A stretch of DNA of 64,000 nucleotides, taken from NCBI RefSeq assembly GCF_024181385.1, contig NZ_CP051305.1, forward strand, positions 1,736,001 to 1,800,000. The letters run 5' to 3'. The stretch comes from Treponema sp. OMZ 798 (GTDB lineage: Bacteria > Spirochaetota > Spirochaetia > Treponematales > Treponemataceae). A program made the position numbers and the translations under genes. The notes beneath the pieces were generated by a model. The model made no database searches. It was not told the origin of the DNA and was given only the letters and a program-made list of their open reading frames with translations. This document shows, in pieces, positions 25,612 to 34,319 of this stretch. Every line of letters begins with the position of its first letter. Within the stretch, counting starts at the first letter, position 1.

Positions 25612-26685
25612 CTAAGTCCTAGATTTCCTTAATAAATAAACGCTTAAAATCGAAAAGATAAAAATAGGTGTCCAAGCTCCTGCAAGGGGGGAGATATATT
25701 CCCACTTGGCACTCAGCATGGTAACCATTTCGGTAACATAAAAAAGAGTCGCTATTCCTAAACTAAATAAGATACTCATCAGCAATATATTCTTTTTAAA
25801 TTTACCGCCCAAAGAAATCGAAAAAAACAAGACTATAAAGATAGTAAACGGGAATGAAAAGCGCCTGTGATATTTTGAAAGAGCCTCATAATAAGGAAGG
25901 CCGTTTTTTTTGAGAGCAGCAATAAATTCTTTAGCTTCCGAAATTCTCATTTCATCTACCGAGCTTAAATTTTTTTGAAAATTGAAAGGAGGCTCCGACA
26001 AGATTATATCATCGGGAATCAAACTCGAGCAGATTACAATATTTTTTTCACTAAATCTGTAAACTTCAGCATCATCGGTTCTCCAACGGTCATTTTCCCA
26101 TACCATGCGGGAACTTTTGATAATAAGCGACAAGTTTCCGTCCTCATCCCTAATTATTATATAAGCATTTGAAAGGGTTTGTGCTTCGGCATTAAAATAA
26201 TCGGCCGTGTACACAATTTTTCCGAGCTCGGATAAAATTACCAAATCCTGAGTATCTAAGCTTTCTTCTTCTTGCAAAAGTTTTTTTGAGAGTTTTGTTT
26301 TTTCGTAAAAATATTTTATAACAATATTGTCTTCAAAAAAAATCATTCCTACCGAAAAGAAAAATCCCAAAACCAAAAGAGGCAAGGTAAAACGGCCTAG
26401 AGATATTCCCGCCGAAAATATCGAGGTAAGTTCATTTTGCGCATATAAGTTTCCCATTGTATATGAGCCGGCAAAAAGAATAGCCAGAGGCACGGAGTAA
26501 GCAATACATTTAGGAATGTAGAGCCACATAACTTTTACAATATCCTTAAACTTCGCTCCGTTTTGAAGGTAGGCAACTATGTTGGCAAATAAATCTCCAA
26601 GCTGCAAAAGCAAGATAAAAAAAAGCATCGCAACAATGAAGGTGGGAATAAAAAGTTTAAGCAAATACCTTTGAAGCAGCCTCAT
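25612..26685 (-). CDS. LptF/LptG (YjgP/YjgQ) family permease
   Basis: This encodes 357 residues. MRLLQRYLLKLFIPTFIVAM opens the first membrane segment. Three N-terminal and three C-terminal segments flank a large periplasmic beta-jellyroll-type domain (about residues 110-270), as in LptF and LptG. These form the inner-membrane part of the Lpt bridge with LptB. The ATG at 26685 overlaps the upstream stop (ATGA), so the pair is coupled. A longer in-frame reading lacks a ribosome-binding site. Whether it is F or G cannot be told. The LptD homologue lies at 60448-63615. Confidence 0.85.
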   Translation of the reverse strand: MRLLQRYLLKLFIPTFIVAMLFFILLLQLGDLFANIVAYLQNGAKFKDIVKVMWLYIPKCIAYSVPLAILFAGSYTMGNLYAQNELTSIFSAGISLGRFTLPLLVLGFFFSVGMIFFEDNIVIKYFYEKTKLSKKLLQEEESLDTQDLVILSELGKIVYTADYFNAEAQTLSNAYIIIRDEDGNLSLIIKSSRMVWENDRWRTDDAEVYRFSEKNIVICSSLIPDDIILSEPPFNFQKNLSSVDEMRISEAKEFIAALKKNGLPYYEALSKYHRRFSFPFTIFIVLFFSISLGGKFKKNILLMSILFSLGIATLFYVTEMVTMLSAKWEYISPLAGAWTPIFIFSILSVYLLRKSRT

Positions 26686-27815
26686 TTGAAAATCCTCTTT
26701 ATTGCAATCACTGACGTACATATTACAAGCAAAACGTTTGGAAACCACATAACAAGGGCTCCGTTTATATGCAGCCCCGATTCAAGGCAGAGCATTTGTC
26801 CGCCTATCAAAAAAGCCCAATAAGCAACCGAAATTAAAAGCCCTACTATAAAGCCCGTACTTTGATCATAGGTCTTTCCTGCACGGCTTATCGCAAAAGC
26901 CAACAATACAAAAAAGAAGGCTCCAAAGGGAACGGAAAATTTACGGTGAAGTTCCATAGTATAAATATTTAAAAGGCGAGGGCTTGTATCCCCGGCTTCT
27001 TTTTTTTGCCTTATATCCTTTATCAGATCATATGAGGTCATCTTGTCCGGGCCTGAGCTTGAAATAAATTTAGGGGCTACATCCTTTGCAAGAACATTGT
27101 AGGTTATACTTTCTCCATAGACAACGTCAAATTTAGACCTATTGTTTAAATCGAGATTTATAAGCCGGGGATTGAGCATTTCAAGCTGCATAATAATCGA
27201 TACATCGTTGGATTTTTTTACATCGGTTTTTGATGAGGATAAAAATCGTTTTGCTCCTCTCTGGCTTGAATCTATTATCAAAAGATCATGGATGGAATTA
27301 TCCTTTATTAAGCCTGAAACAACTATCGAATTTTCGTTACGCTTAACCGAATAAGACTCAAGCTCAAGAGCAGGAGTCGAAGAAGCAATATTGTAAAGCA
27401 CCTCATTAAATCTTATGGTTCCGCGGGGAATTAAAATATCGTTGGTTATAAATGAACCTACCGAAACTAAAACTCCCAGAGCAAAAACCGGTATCAAAAT
27501 AAATGAGGTAGAAACCCCTAAGGCATTCATCGAAATAAATTCATGATCAGCCGAAAATCGGCCTAAGCACATGAGGGTTCCAATCAAGGCTGCATAGGGT
27601 GCTGTCGTCGCTATTATAAACGGAAGAGAATAAAATAAGAGCAATAAAACATCTTTTATTGGGGCTTTTTTCGATAGGATTTCCTCAGCCATTAAAAGAA
27701 TCTGGTTTACAAAAAAAATAAAAAAGAAGAACAGGAAAGAAACTATAAAATATAAAAGAAGTTCTCTAAAAACATAGACGAAGATTGTTTTATGATTAAA
27801 TGATAGACGTCCCAT
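26682..27815 (-). CDS. LptF/LptG (YjgP/YjgQ) family permease
   Basis: This encodes 377 residues. The first helix FVYVFRELLLYFIVSFLFFF and the conserved helix pair around LPFIIATTAPYAALIGTLMC are typical, then a periplasmic domain and three final helices with LHRKFSVPFGAFFFVLLA. The start chosen is MGRLSF at 27815, 20 bases after the dut stop with AGAG upstream. An upstream in-frame extension would run into dut and looks like translated dut antisense frame. Partner of the downstream gene. Confidence 0.83.
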   Translation of the reverse strand: MGRLSFNHKTIFVYVFRELLLYFIVSFLFFFFIFFVNQILLMAEEILSKKAPIKDVLLLLFYSLPFIIATTAPYAALIGTLMCLGRFSADHEFISMNALGVSTSFILIPVFALGVLVSVGSFITNDILIPRGTIRFNEVLYNIASSTPALELESYSVKRNENSIVVSGLIKDNSIHDLLIIDSSQRGAKRFLSSSKTDVKKSNDVSIIMQLEMLNPRLINLDLNNRSKFDVVYGESITYNVLAKDVAPKFISSSGPDKMTSYDLIKDIRQKKEAGDTSPRLLNIYTMELHRKFSVPFGAFFFVLLAFAISRAGKTYDQSTGFIVGLLISVAYWAFLIGGQMLCLESGLHINGALVMWFPNVLLVICTSVIAIKRIFK

Positions 27816-27834
27816 AAGCTTAAGCTCTTTTTTA

Positions 27835-28269
27835 TCATGCGATTCCCGTAGAGCCGTAGCCTCCTGTTCCGCGCTCCGTATTTGATAGCTCATCCTTTTG
27901 AACAAAGTCGGACTGAATGGCTTGGGCAATAACGGCTTGGGCAATGCGGTCCCCGTTTTCGATTTTAAAGTCTTCAGAGCCGAGATTGATTAAAAGCACG
28001 GCTAACTCACCCCTGTAATCGGAGTCTACTGTGCCGGGGGTGTTTAAAACCGTAACACCGTGTTTTAGGGCAAGGCCCGATCGCGGGCGCACTTGAAGCT
28101 CAATTCCTTTAGGGAGTTCAACCGAAAGGCCTGTAGGAATTAAGCATCTTTGCATGGGTTTTAGGATAATGGGTTCTTCAATAAGGGCTCGCAAATCTGC
28201 TCCTGCAGATCCGCTTGTTTTGTATTCGGGCAAGACAGCCCCATCTTTTAATTTTGTAAAAACTTCCAT
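27835..28269 (-). CDS. dut: dUTP diphosphatase
   Basis: This encodes 144 residues with all five trimeric dUTPase motifs: [31 protein letters not shown] with the catalytic aspartate, GDRIAQAVI and [10 protein letters not shown]. It hydrolyses dUTP to dUMP and pyrophosphate, keeping uracil out of DNA. GGGAG precedes the ATG. It sits between pnp and the lptF/G pair. Confidence 0.96.
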   Translation of the reverse strand: MEVFTKLKDGAVLPEYKTSGSAGADLRALIEEPIILKPMQRCLIPTGLSVELPKGIELQVRPRSGLALKHGVTVLNTPGTVDSDYRGELAVLLINLGSEDFKIENGDRIAQAVIAQAIQSDFVQKDELSNTERGTGGYGSTGIA

Positions 28270-28292
28270 TAAAATCTCCCCATGAAAAATCG

Positions 28293-28327
28293 AAAAGCAT
28301 GGGCCGGAAAAACAGCTCCATGCTTTT
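28293..28327 (-). terminator. Intrinsic terminator after pnp
   Basis: On the minus strand AAAAGCATGG and CCATGCTTTT form a 10-bp stem followed by a T-rich end. dut must then be read from a promoter beyond it or by read-through. Confidence 0.7.
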
Positions 28328-28332
28328 TAGTT

Positions 28333-30429
28333 TTATTTGGAACGCTCCTCAAGGGCATCGATATACGAAAGGTTAAGCCTTCCTAGCTTATCGATTTCCA
28401 AAAGCTTGACAGGAATCTCTTGTCCTTCTTTAAGTACATCAGAAACCTTTTCTACACGGGCCTTGGAAAGCTTTGAAATATGGCAAAGCCCCTCTTTTCC
28501 GGGAAGGATTTCGACAAAGGCGCCGAAGTCCATAATCTTTTTTACAACTCCGTCATAGATTATGCCTACCTCTGGATCGCTTGTAATACCCTTAACGATG
28601 AGTTTTGCACCCTTAAGGTCTGAAGATCCGTCCTTGCCGTAAATAGTTACCGTTCCGTCATTTTCGGTATTGATTGTTACGTTATACTTATCGGAAATAG
28701 CTTTTACGTTCTTTCCGCCGGGGCCGATAAGGGCACCGATCTTGTCTTCGGGGATGGTCATAACTTCAACCCTGGGGGCATATTGGGAAAGCTCCTCATT
28801 AGGAGCTGAAATACACCGGTTCATTATTCCGAGGATGTGCATTCTTCCTTCTTTAGCTTGAGCAAGGGCATTTTTCATAATTTCAGGCGAAACACCTGCA
28901 ATCTTTATATCCATCTGGAAACCGGTAATTCCGTCAGCCGTACCTGCAACCTTAAAGTCCATATCGCCTAAGTGGTCTTCTTCCCCAAGAATGTCGGAAA
29001 GAATGGCGTAGCGGTCGTTCCCTTCGGTGATAAGGCCCATGGCAATACCAGCAACAGGCTTTTTCATGGGAACGCCTGCGTGGAGCATGGAGAGGGTTCC
29101 CGAACATACGGTAGCCATCGAAGAAGATCCGTTAGATTCCAAAACTTCAGAAACTACACGTACAGTATAGGGGAATTTTTCTCTTTCGGGAACCATCGGA
29201 TATAGGGAGCGGTGGGCAAGGTTGCCGTGACCGATTTCTCTTCTTCCTGTTCCGAGCCTTCCGACCTCTCCTACAGAGAAGGGCGGGAAGTTATAGTGAA
29301 GGATAAAGTTTTCTCTTCTGTCGCCTTCGATATCGTCGTATATTTGTTCATCAAAGACTGTTCCGATTGTTACTACACCCAAGGACTGGGTTTCGCCTCG
29401 AGTAAAGACTGCCGAACCGTGGGGGCGGGGAAGAACCCCGATCTCGCAGGTTATGGGACGGATGTCCTTAGTTCCTCTTCCGTCAACGCGCAAGCCCTTG
29501 TCCAAGATGTTTGTTCTTAAAATATTATATTCCATATCTTCAAAGAGGGCATTAAAAAGCTTAAGCTGAATTTCGTCTTCAAGCTGTTCGGCATATTTTT
29601 CGGCCAATTCTTTTTTTACCTTGTCCGATTCTTCGCGGCGCTCCATCTTTGTGGAAAGATAGAGGGTTTTGCTTAAACGGGGGAAGGCTTCGTCATAAAT
29701 TGCCTGCTTGTTTTCAAGCTCGGCTTCGAGGGGAACGAGTGGAAGTTTTTCTTTTCCTGCAAGTTCGCGCAAGTCTTCCTGCATTTTGCACAGGGCCTTG
29801 ATCATTTCATGGGCCTTTTCCAAGGCTGTGAGCATAACCTCTTCTGAAACCTCGTTGGCGCCGCCTTCGACCATGGTAATGCCTTCCTTTGTTCCGGCAA
29901 CTACAATTTCCATATCGGCAGTTTCAATTTGGCTAAAGGTCGGGTTTATAATGTATTCGCCGTTTTTATAGGCAACACGTGCAGCTGCAACAGGGCCGTC
30001 AAAGGGGATGTCCGAAATATGAACAGCCGCAGAGCTTGCAATAACGGCAAGGATATCAGGCGGATTTATCATATCCGTCGAAATACAGGTCGGAACCAGC
30101 TGAATATCTCTTCCGAATTCTTTTTTAAACAAGGGACGCATGGGTCTGTCTATGAGGCGGGATACAAGGATTTCTTTGTCCTTGGGTCTACCCTCCCTCT
30201 TTATAAAGCCGCCGGGGATTTTTCCGGCTGCATAATATTTTTCGTTATAGTCAACCGTTAGGGGGACATAGTCTAAACCTTCCTGAGCCTGTCCCGAGGC
30301 GCAGATTGTAGCTAAAATTGCGGAACCGGCATATTCCGCATAAATAGAACCGTTGGCCTGTTTTGCCAAATAACCGGTTTCTAAAATTAAATCATGTTCG
30401 CCGATTTTATAAGTTACTCTTTTTTTCAT
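28333..30429 (-). CDS. pnp: Polyribonucleotide nucleotidyltransferase (PNPase)
   Basis: This encodes 698 residues. Two RNase PH domains flank a helical domain; the second carries the core FPPFSVGEVGRLGTGRREIGHG. KH (IGALIGPGGKNVKAI) and S1 (GVVKKIMDFGAFVEILPGKEGLCHIS) domains follow. It degrades RNA 3' to 5' with phosphate. The ATG at 30429 (MKKRVTYKIG) is preferred over an upstream in-frame TTG. A long hairpin precedes it in the rpsO-pnp gap, where PNPase autoregulation acts in other bacteria. Confidence 0.96.
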   Translation of the reverse strand: MKKRVTYKIGEHDLILETGYLAKQANGSIYAEYAGSAILATICASGQAQEGLDYVPLTVDYNEKYYAAGKIPGGFIKREGRPKDKEILVSRLIDRPMRPLFKKEFGRDIQLVPTCISTDMINPPDILAVIASSAAVHISDIPFDGPVAAARVAYKNGEYIINPTFSQIETADMEIVVAGTKEGITMVEGGANEVSEEVMLTALEKAHEMIKALCKMQEDLRELAGKEKLPLVPLEAELENKQAIYDEAFPRLSKTLYLSTKMERREESDKVKKELAEKYAEQLEDEIQLKLFNALFEDMEYNILRTNILDKGLRVDGRGTKDIRPITCEIGVLPRPHGSAVFTRGETQSLGVVTIGTVFDEQIYDDIEGDRRENFILHYNFPPFSVGEVGRLGTGRREIGHGNLAHRSLYPMVPEREKFPYTVRVVSEVLESNGSSSMATVCSGTLSMLHAGVPMKKPVAGIAMGLITEGNDRYAILSDILGEEDHLGDMDFKVAGTADGITGFQMDIKIAGVSPEIMKNALAQAKEGRMHILGIMNRCISAPNEELSQYAPRVEVMTIPEDKIGALIGPGGKNVKAISDKYNVTINTENDGTVTIYGKDGSSDLKGAKLIVKGITSDPEVGIIYDGVVKKIMDFGAFVEILPGKEGLCHISKLSKARVEKVSDVLKEGQEIPVKLLEIDKLGRLNLSYIDALEERSK

Positions 30430-30490
30430 CTTCTTCTCTTTCAAAATTTCTTCTTTAAAATTACGTCAATTTTAAAACTCAATAAATAAA

Positions 30491-30540
30491 GATAAAGGTA
30501 CAAGGAAAAGTCATCAGACAAACTGCCCTTGTACCTTATC
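30491..30540 (-). promoter_or_regulatory. Long hairpin in the rpsO-pnp intergenic region
   Basis: On the minus strand GATAAGGTACAAGG pairs with CCTTGTACCTTTATC (one bulge), right after the rpsO stop. It could terminate rpsO in part, or be the RNase III processing hairpin through which PNPase represses itself in E. coli. The position fits both. Confidence 0.6.
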
Positions 30541-30543
30541 AAA

Positions 30544-30813
30544 CTACTTTCTAAGGTTAAGCTCTTTAAGAATCGCTCTATAACCTTCAATGTCTGTTCG
30601 GCGATAGTATTTAAGCAAGCTGCGCCTGTGACCTACCATGCTGATCAAACCTCGTCGGCTGCCGGCATCTTTCGGATGCTCTTTGCAGTGGTTTGTCAAC
30701 TGGTTGATTTTTTCGGTCAATAGGGCAATTTGCACCTTTATATCACCTGTGTCTTTTTCGCTTGCACCGAATTTCTTTACAATCGATGCCTTTTGTTCTT
30801 TAGTAACTGCCAT
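30544..30813 (-). CDS. rpsO: 30S ribosomal protein uS15
   Basis: This encodes 89 residues, standard length. [20 protein letters not shown] and [21 protein letters not shown] are the conserved rRNA-binding helices. AAGGAG precedes the ATG. The order ribF-rpsO-pnp matches T. pallidum and many other bacteria. Confidence 0.97.
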   Translation of the reverse strand: MAVTKEQKASIVKKFGASEKDTGDIKVQIALLTEKINQLTNHCKEHPKDAGSRRGLISMVGHRRSLLKYYRRTDIEGYRAILKELNLRK

Positions 30814-30816
30814 TAC

Positions 30817-31662
30817 CTACTCCTTACAAATAAACTCTATGGTGTCAAAATTATTTAGGTCTTTTAGATCAAAGGCCCTTGAAGCCTCTTCGGTAAAGCT
30901 TAAAAGAATACCGTCTGCATTTACAAACAAATGAGCCTCTTGTTCTTGTCCGTCTACCTTTCTAACCAAGACCCTATACTTCCCGCTTTGCGGAAGAATC
31001 TGCGATATATATGCCTTGGGAGCAAAAATACTATTCTTGTCCTTTACCTCCCACGGCAAGCTTATGAAATCAAATAAAAAAGGATAACCTAAAAGGTTTT
31101 TTGCAAGGGAAAAATCCCCCAAACTTACAGCCTCCCTGATAGCGCTGGAGCTTACCTTAGCGAAGCCGTGATTCACGGGATCAATGGAATCAAAGCAAAA
31201 GCCTTTCTGAGGGGCTATTTTCTTTAAATCGGCCGCCCCCAATCCTCGGCGATATCCGCACAAAAAGTCGCTGCCTACAGCCAAATACCTCATACGGATA
31301 GTCTTTATAAGAATATCAAAGAACGCAGTTCCTTCTATTTTAGCAAATCCTGCAGAAAAGTCAATAAGTACAATGAAATGAAAACCTAATTCATGAAACT
31401 TTTTTAATCTCAGCCTTAATGACGAAACATCTCCCGAATAAGCCTTATTTTTAACTGCTGCAGGAGAGCGGAAAAAAGTAACAAGCCCCGGAATAAGGGC
31501 GTTTTGAGAAGCATAATCCAAGACCCGTCTTAGAAGTTCGTCATGGCCTTTGTGGGGGCCGTCAAAGCCTCCGACACTAATTGCTGTTTCTTTTCCTTCG
31601 GGGAAAACGCACGAGCCCGATTCAGCAAGCTCCTCCCACGAAATTATCTTAAAATCATCCAT
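30817..31662 (-). CDS. ribF: FAD synthetase / RibF family, with a degenerate riboflavin kinase domain
   Basis: This encodes 281 residues. The N-terminal nucleotidyltransferase has SVGGFDGPHKGH (the HxGH-type ATP site), FLCGYRRG and SSSAIREAV, typical of the FMN adenylyltransferase half. The C-terminal 90 residues lack the usual riboflavin kinase start (G-GR-LG-PTAN), keeping only a weak beta-barrel-like segment. It may therefore only adenylate FMN or use an altered kinase site. The ATG at 31662 sits about seven bases after the predicted transcription start. Confidence 0.82.
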   Translation of the reverse strand: MDDFKIISWEELAESGSCVFPEGKETAISVGGFDGPHKGHDELLRRVLDYASQNALIPGLVTFFRSPAAVKNKAYSGDVSSLRLRLKKFHELGFHFIVLIDFSAGFAKIEGTAFFDILIKTIRMRYLAVGSDFLCGYRRGLGAADLKKIAPQKGFCFDSIDPVNHGFAKVSSSAIREAVSLGDFSLAKNLLGYPFLFDFISLPWEVKDKNSIFAPKAYISQILPQSGKYRVLVRKVDGQEQEAHLFVNADGILLSFTEEASRAFDLKDLNNFDTIEFICKE

Positions 31663-31675
31663 TACTACGAAGCGG

Positions 31676-31704
31676 ATTATATCTTTTTTTCTCTTTTGTT
31701 TCAA
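31676..31704 (-). promoter_or_regulatory. Promoter of ribF-rpsO
   Basis: On the minus strand TTGAAA, 17 bases and TATAAT. The predicted start near 31669 leaves a leader of about 5-7 bases before the ribF ATG, with no room for a ribosome-binding site. Confidence 0.75.
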
Positions 31705-31764
31705 GTAGCCGGTTTAGAATATCGAGGTCTTGAAAAACTACAAAAAGTCTTATACTATAAGCAA

Positions 31765-33318
31765 ATGAAAAAGACAATATTAATTACCGGAGCTTCAGGC
31801 TCCATGGGCTCTGAAGCCTTAAAACAAATTGCCGAAACGGAAAAATATAATATAAGGCTTATCTTACGCGAAAAAAAAGCAAACCGCCGCTTGGCAGCAT
31901 CTTTGCAAAAAAAATACCGTGAAAACTTAAAAATTATCTTTGGAGACCTATCTATTTTTGCCGACTGCGAAAAAGCTGTCGAAAGTGCCGATTATATAAT
32001 CCACTGTGCTGCAATGATTCCGCCAGTAATAGACCACAATCCGGATGCAGGCTATAAATCCAACTTTTTGGGCACCTTAAATTTGATAAATGCCGTAAAA
32101 AAACTGCCCCAAAACGGCAGGGTAAAATTCATTCATATAGGAACGGTCGCCCAATACGGAAACCGCACCTTTAAACACCCATGGATAAGAACAGGAGACC
32201 CGCTTTTGATTTCAGCCTTCGATTTTTACGGGGCTACAAAGATTATGGCCGAAAGGGAGGTAATAGAATCGGGTCTAAAACACTGGGTTTCCTTGAGGCA
32301 GTCGGGAGTTTTGTACGACGACATAATGCTTAAAAACATGGATGACGGCCTCATGTTCCATACAGGCTGGAACACTCCCATAGAATGGGCAACAGCCCGA
32401 ACCTCAGGCCTCATGCTTAAAAACCTCATCGAAAAAGATTTAGACGGCACCCTGCCTGAAGATTTTTGGAGAAGGATTTACAATATAGGAAACGGAAAAG
32501 AAGCCCGCGTTACAGGCTACGAAACCCTCGACAGGGGCTTTAAGCTCATGGGCCGATCGGCAAAGGATGTTTTTAAGCCGCATTGGAACGCAGCCCGAAA
32601 CTTTCACTGCGGCTGGTTCTACGATTCCCGCGTTTTAAACGATTATCTTGACTTTCAATATGAAGGATTTGAAGATTTTTTTAAAAAGCTCGATAAAAAG
32701 TTTTGGTATTTTAAGCTGGGAAAACCCTTTCCACGACTTATCAGAAAATTTGCCATAGAACCTCTTTTAAAAACAAGCAACGCCCCTCTTTATTGGGTGA
32801 AAAACAATTTTGAAGGAAGAATAAGGGCTTTTTTCGGCTCAAAAGAGAGTTTTGAGAAAATTCCTCACAACTGGGAAGACTACAAGCTCTTATGCGAAAA
32901 CAACAATCCCGAAACAGGCGAAAAGCTAAACTATGACGAATTAAAAGAAGAAAGCAAGGCTTCATCCTTTTTGCTTGACCACGGCTATGATGAATCTAAA
33001 AAAGAAAGCGAGCTTGGTATAATCGATGCAAGGGATGCAGCCCGATTTAGGGGAGGCGAATGTTTAAGCGCCGAGATGAAAGAAGGCGACCTCTACACTC
33101 CGCTTGAGTGGAAGTGTGCCTGCGGGCACAAGTTTAAGGCAAGTCCCTTTCTTGTTTTAAAAACCGGCCACTGGTGCCCCGAATGTGCATGTCCTCCGTG
33201 GAATTTTGACGAGCAGGCAAGAAAGGTTCCATTTTACGCTCAACTTTGGTATGATGACCACAGCCCCGATGAAGCCAACTTTTATGATAAGGACTGCTTT
33301 AGGGATATTTTAAATTGA
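31765..33318 (+). CDS. NAD-dependent epimerase/dehydratase fused to a C-terminal zinc-ribbon region
   Basis: This encodes 517 residues; the ATG at 31765 begins MKKTILITGASGSMGSEAL. Residues 1-330 form an extended short-chain dehydrogenase: TGASGSMG binds NAD(P) and YGATK supplies the catalytic Tyr and Lys. Residues about 330-440 are not recognised. The last 70 residues hold a cysteine cluster, WKCACGHKF...HWCPECACPPW (C451, C453, C471, C474, C476), like a treble-clef zinc ribbon. This combination is unusual for the family. The substrate is unknown; sugar nucleotides or a related carbonyl compound are possible. It is divergent from ribF. Confidence 0.82.
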   Translation: MKKTILITGASGSMGSEALKQIAETEKYNIRLILREKKANRRLAASLQKKYRENLKIIFGDLSIFADCEKAVESADYIIHCAAMIPPVIDHNPDAGYKSNFLGTLNLINAVKKLPQNGRVKFIHIGTVAQYGNRTFKHPWIRTGDPLLISAFDFYGATKIMAEREVIESGLKHWVSLRQSGVLYDDIMLKNMDDGLMFHTGWNTPIEWATARTSGLMLKNLIEKDLDGTLPEDFWRRIYNIGNGKEARVTGYETLDRGFKLMGRSAKDVFKPHWNAARNFHCGWFYDSRVLNDYLDFQYEGFEDFFKKLDKKFWYFKLGKPFPRLIRKFAIEPLLKTSNAPLYWVKNNFEGRIRAFFGSKESFEKIPHNWEDYKLLCENNNPETGEKLNYDELKEESKASSFLLDHGYDESKKESELGIIDARDAARFRGGECLSAEMKEGDLYTPLEWKCACGHKFKASPFLVLKTGHWCPECACPPWNFDEQARKVPFYAQLWYDDHSPDEANFYDKDCFRDILN

Positions 33319-33348
33319 AGAGTAAACTAAGCCTTTAATTAAGTATTT

Positions 33349-34281
33349 TTATATCAGTTTTTTCTTTTTAAACCAGGCCAATCCTAAAACAACAATTGCA
33401 ACACTCAAGATTATTACGGAAAGATAGCCGTACTTCCATGAAAGTTCGGGCATATGGGTAAAGTTCATACCGTACCAGCCTACTACAAGAGTAAGGGGAA
33501 GAAAGATTGTAGTTACAACCGTAAAGATTTTCATAATCTTATTTAGGTGCAGGTCGAGCTGGGCTTGATAGGACTCCCGCAGCTGATTTGAATACTCCCT
33601 CAAAATACGGATATTTGCTCCGTAACGCTCTACCCTTTTTGAAAGCAGGTTTATAATTGTCAGCTCTTCTTCGGTAAAAATCTCGTTTTCGTTTTCGGCC
33701 AGCTCTTGGCAAAAATCTTCCAGCTGATCGTAATAACTGAAGAGGGTTAAAAGCTCGTTGTTTATATTCGAAAGCTCCGTTTCAAAGTGACTGTCCTCTT
33801 CAATCTTTTCCCAAACACGCATTTCAAGTTCTGCTATTTTCTTTCTAAAACGGTGATAGACACCTGCATGGGACTTGATGAGCTCTTTAAAAAAGCGGTT
33901 AAGAATACGCGGAATGTTTCTTTCACGGGCTATAGTTTGCTGTAAGGCTGCTTCAAAGGCTTTTTGAGTGGAATAGTCCTTGTCTATAATTTCTATAGCC
34001 AAAAAAAGATTTTTTGATATATAAAGGCCTATAGTGTCGCGGTCTTTAAAGATGTTTTCCATTTCGACTATGTTTATAACGCCGAAACTGTAGTCTTCCC
34101 AAACGCCGAGGGTGTTTTGCTGTGAAAAATCGCTGCACTGCTCAATGAAGAGAGGATCGAGATCTAAAAGGCTTTGCAGCTCGATAAGTTCTTTAAATTT
34201 TATGTAGCCTGCAACAGGGCCCGTTATTTTTTCTGTCCGAGGATCAATCGGGGTTAATTCCGCATCTAATTTTACAAACAT
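33349..34281 (-). CDS. corA: CorA family magnesium/divalent cation channel
   Basis: This encodes 310 residues. A cytosolic domain of about 245 residues with long helices is followed by two C-terminal membrane segments. The pore motif YGMNF at the end of the first and the basic tail KKKK are diagnostic. It works as a pentamer in the inner membrane. A TATAAT-like box lies about 25 bases before the ATG. Confidence 0.92.
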   Translation of the reverse strand: MFVKLDAELTPIDPRTEKITGPVAGYIKFKELIELQSLLDLDPLFIEQCSDFSQQNTLGVWEDYSFGVINIVEMENIFKDRDTIGLYISKNLFLAIEIIDKDYSTQKAFEAALQQTIARERNIPRILNRFFKELIKSHAGVYHRFRKKIAELEMRVWEKIEEDSHFETELSNINNELLTLFSYYDQLEDFCQELAENENEIFTEEELTIINLLSKRVERYGANIRILREYSNQLRESYQAQLDLHLNKIMKIFTVVTTIFLPLTLVVGWYGMNFTHMPELSWKYGYLSVIILSVAIVVLGLAWFKKKKLI

Positions 34282-34319
34282 AGCTTAGCCTATCATATTT
34301 TTTATATTATATCAATAAT

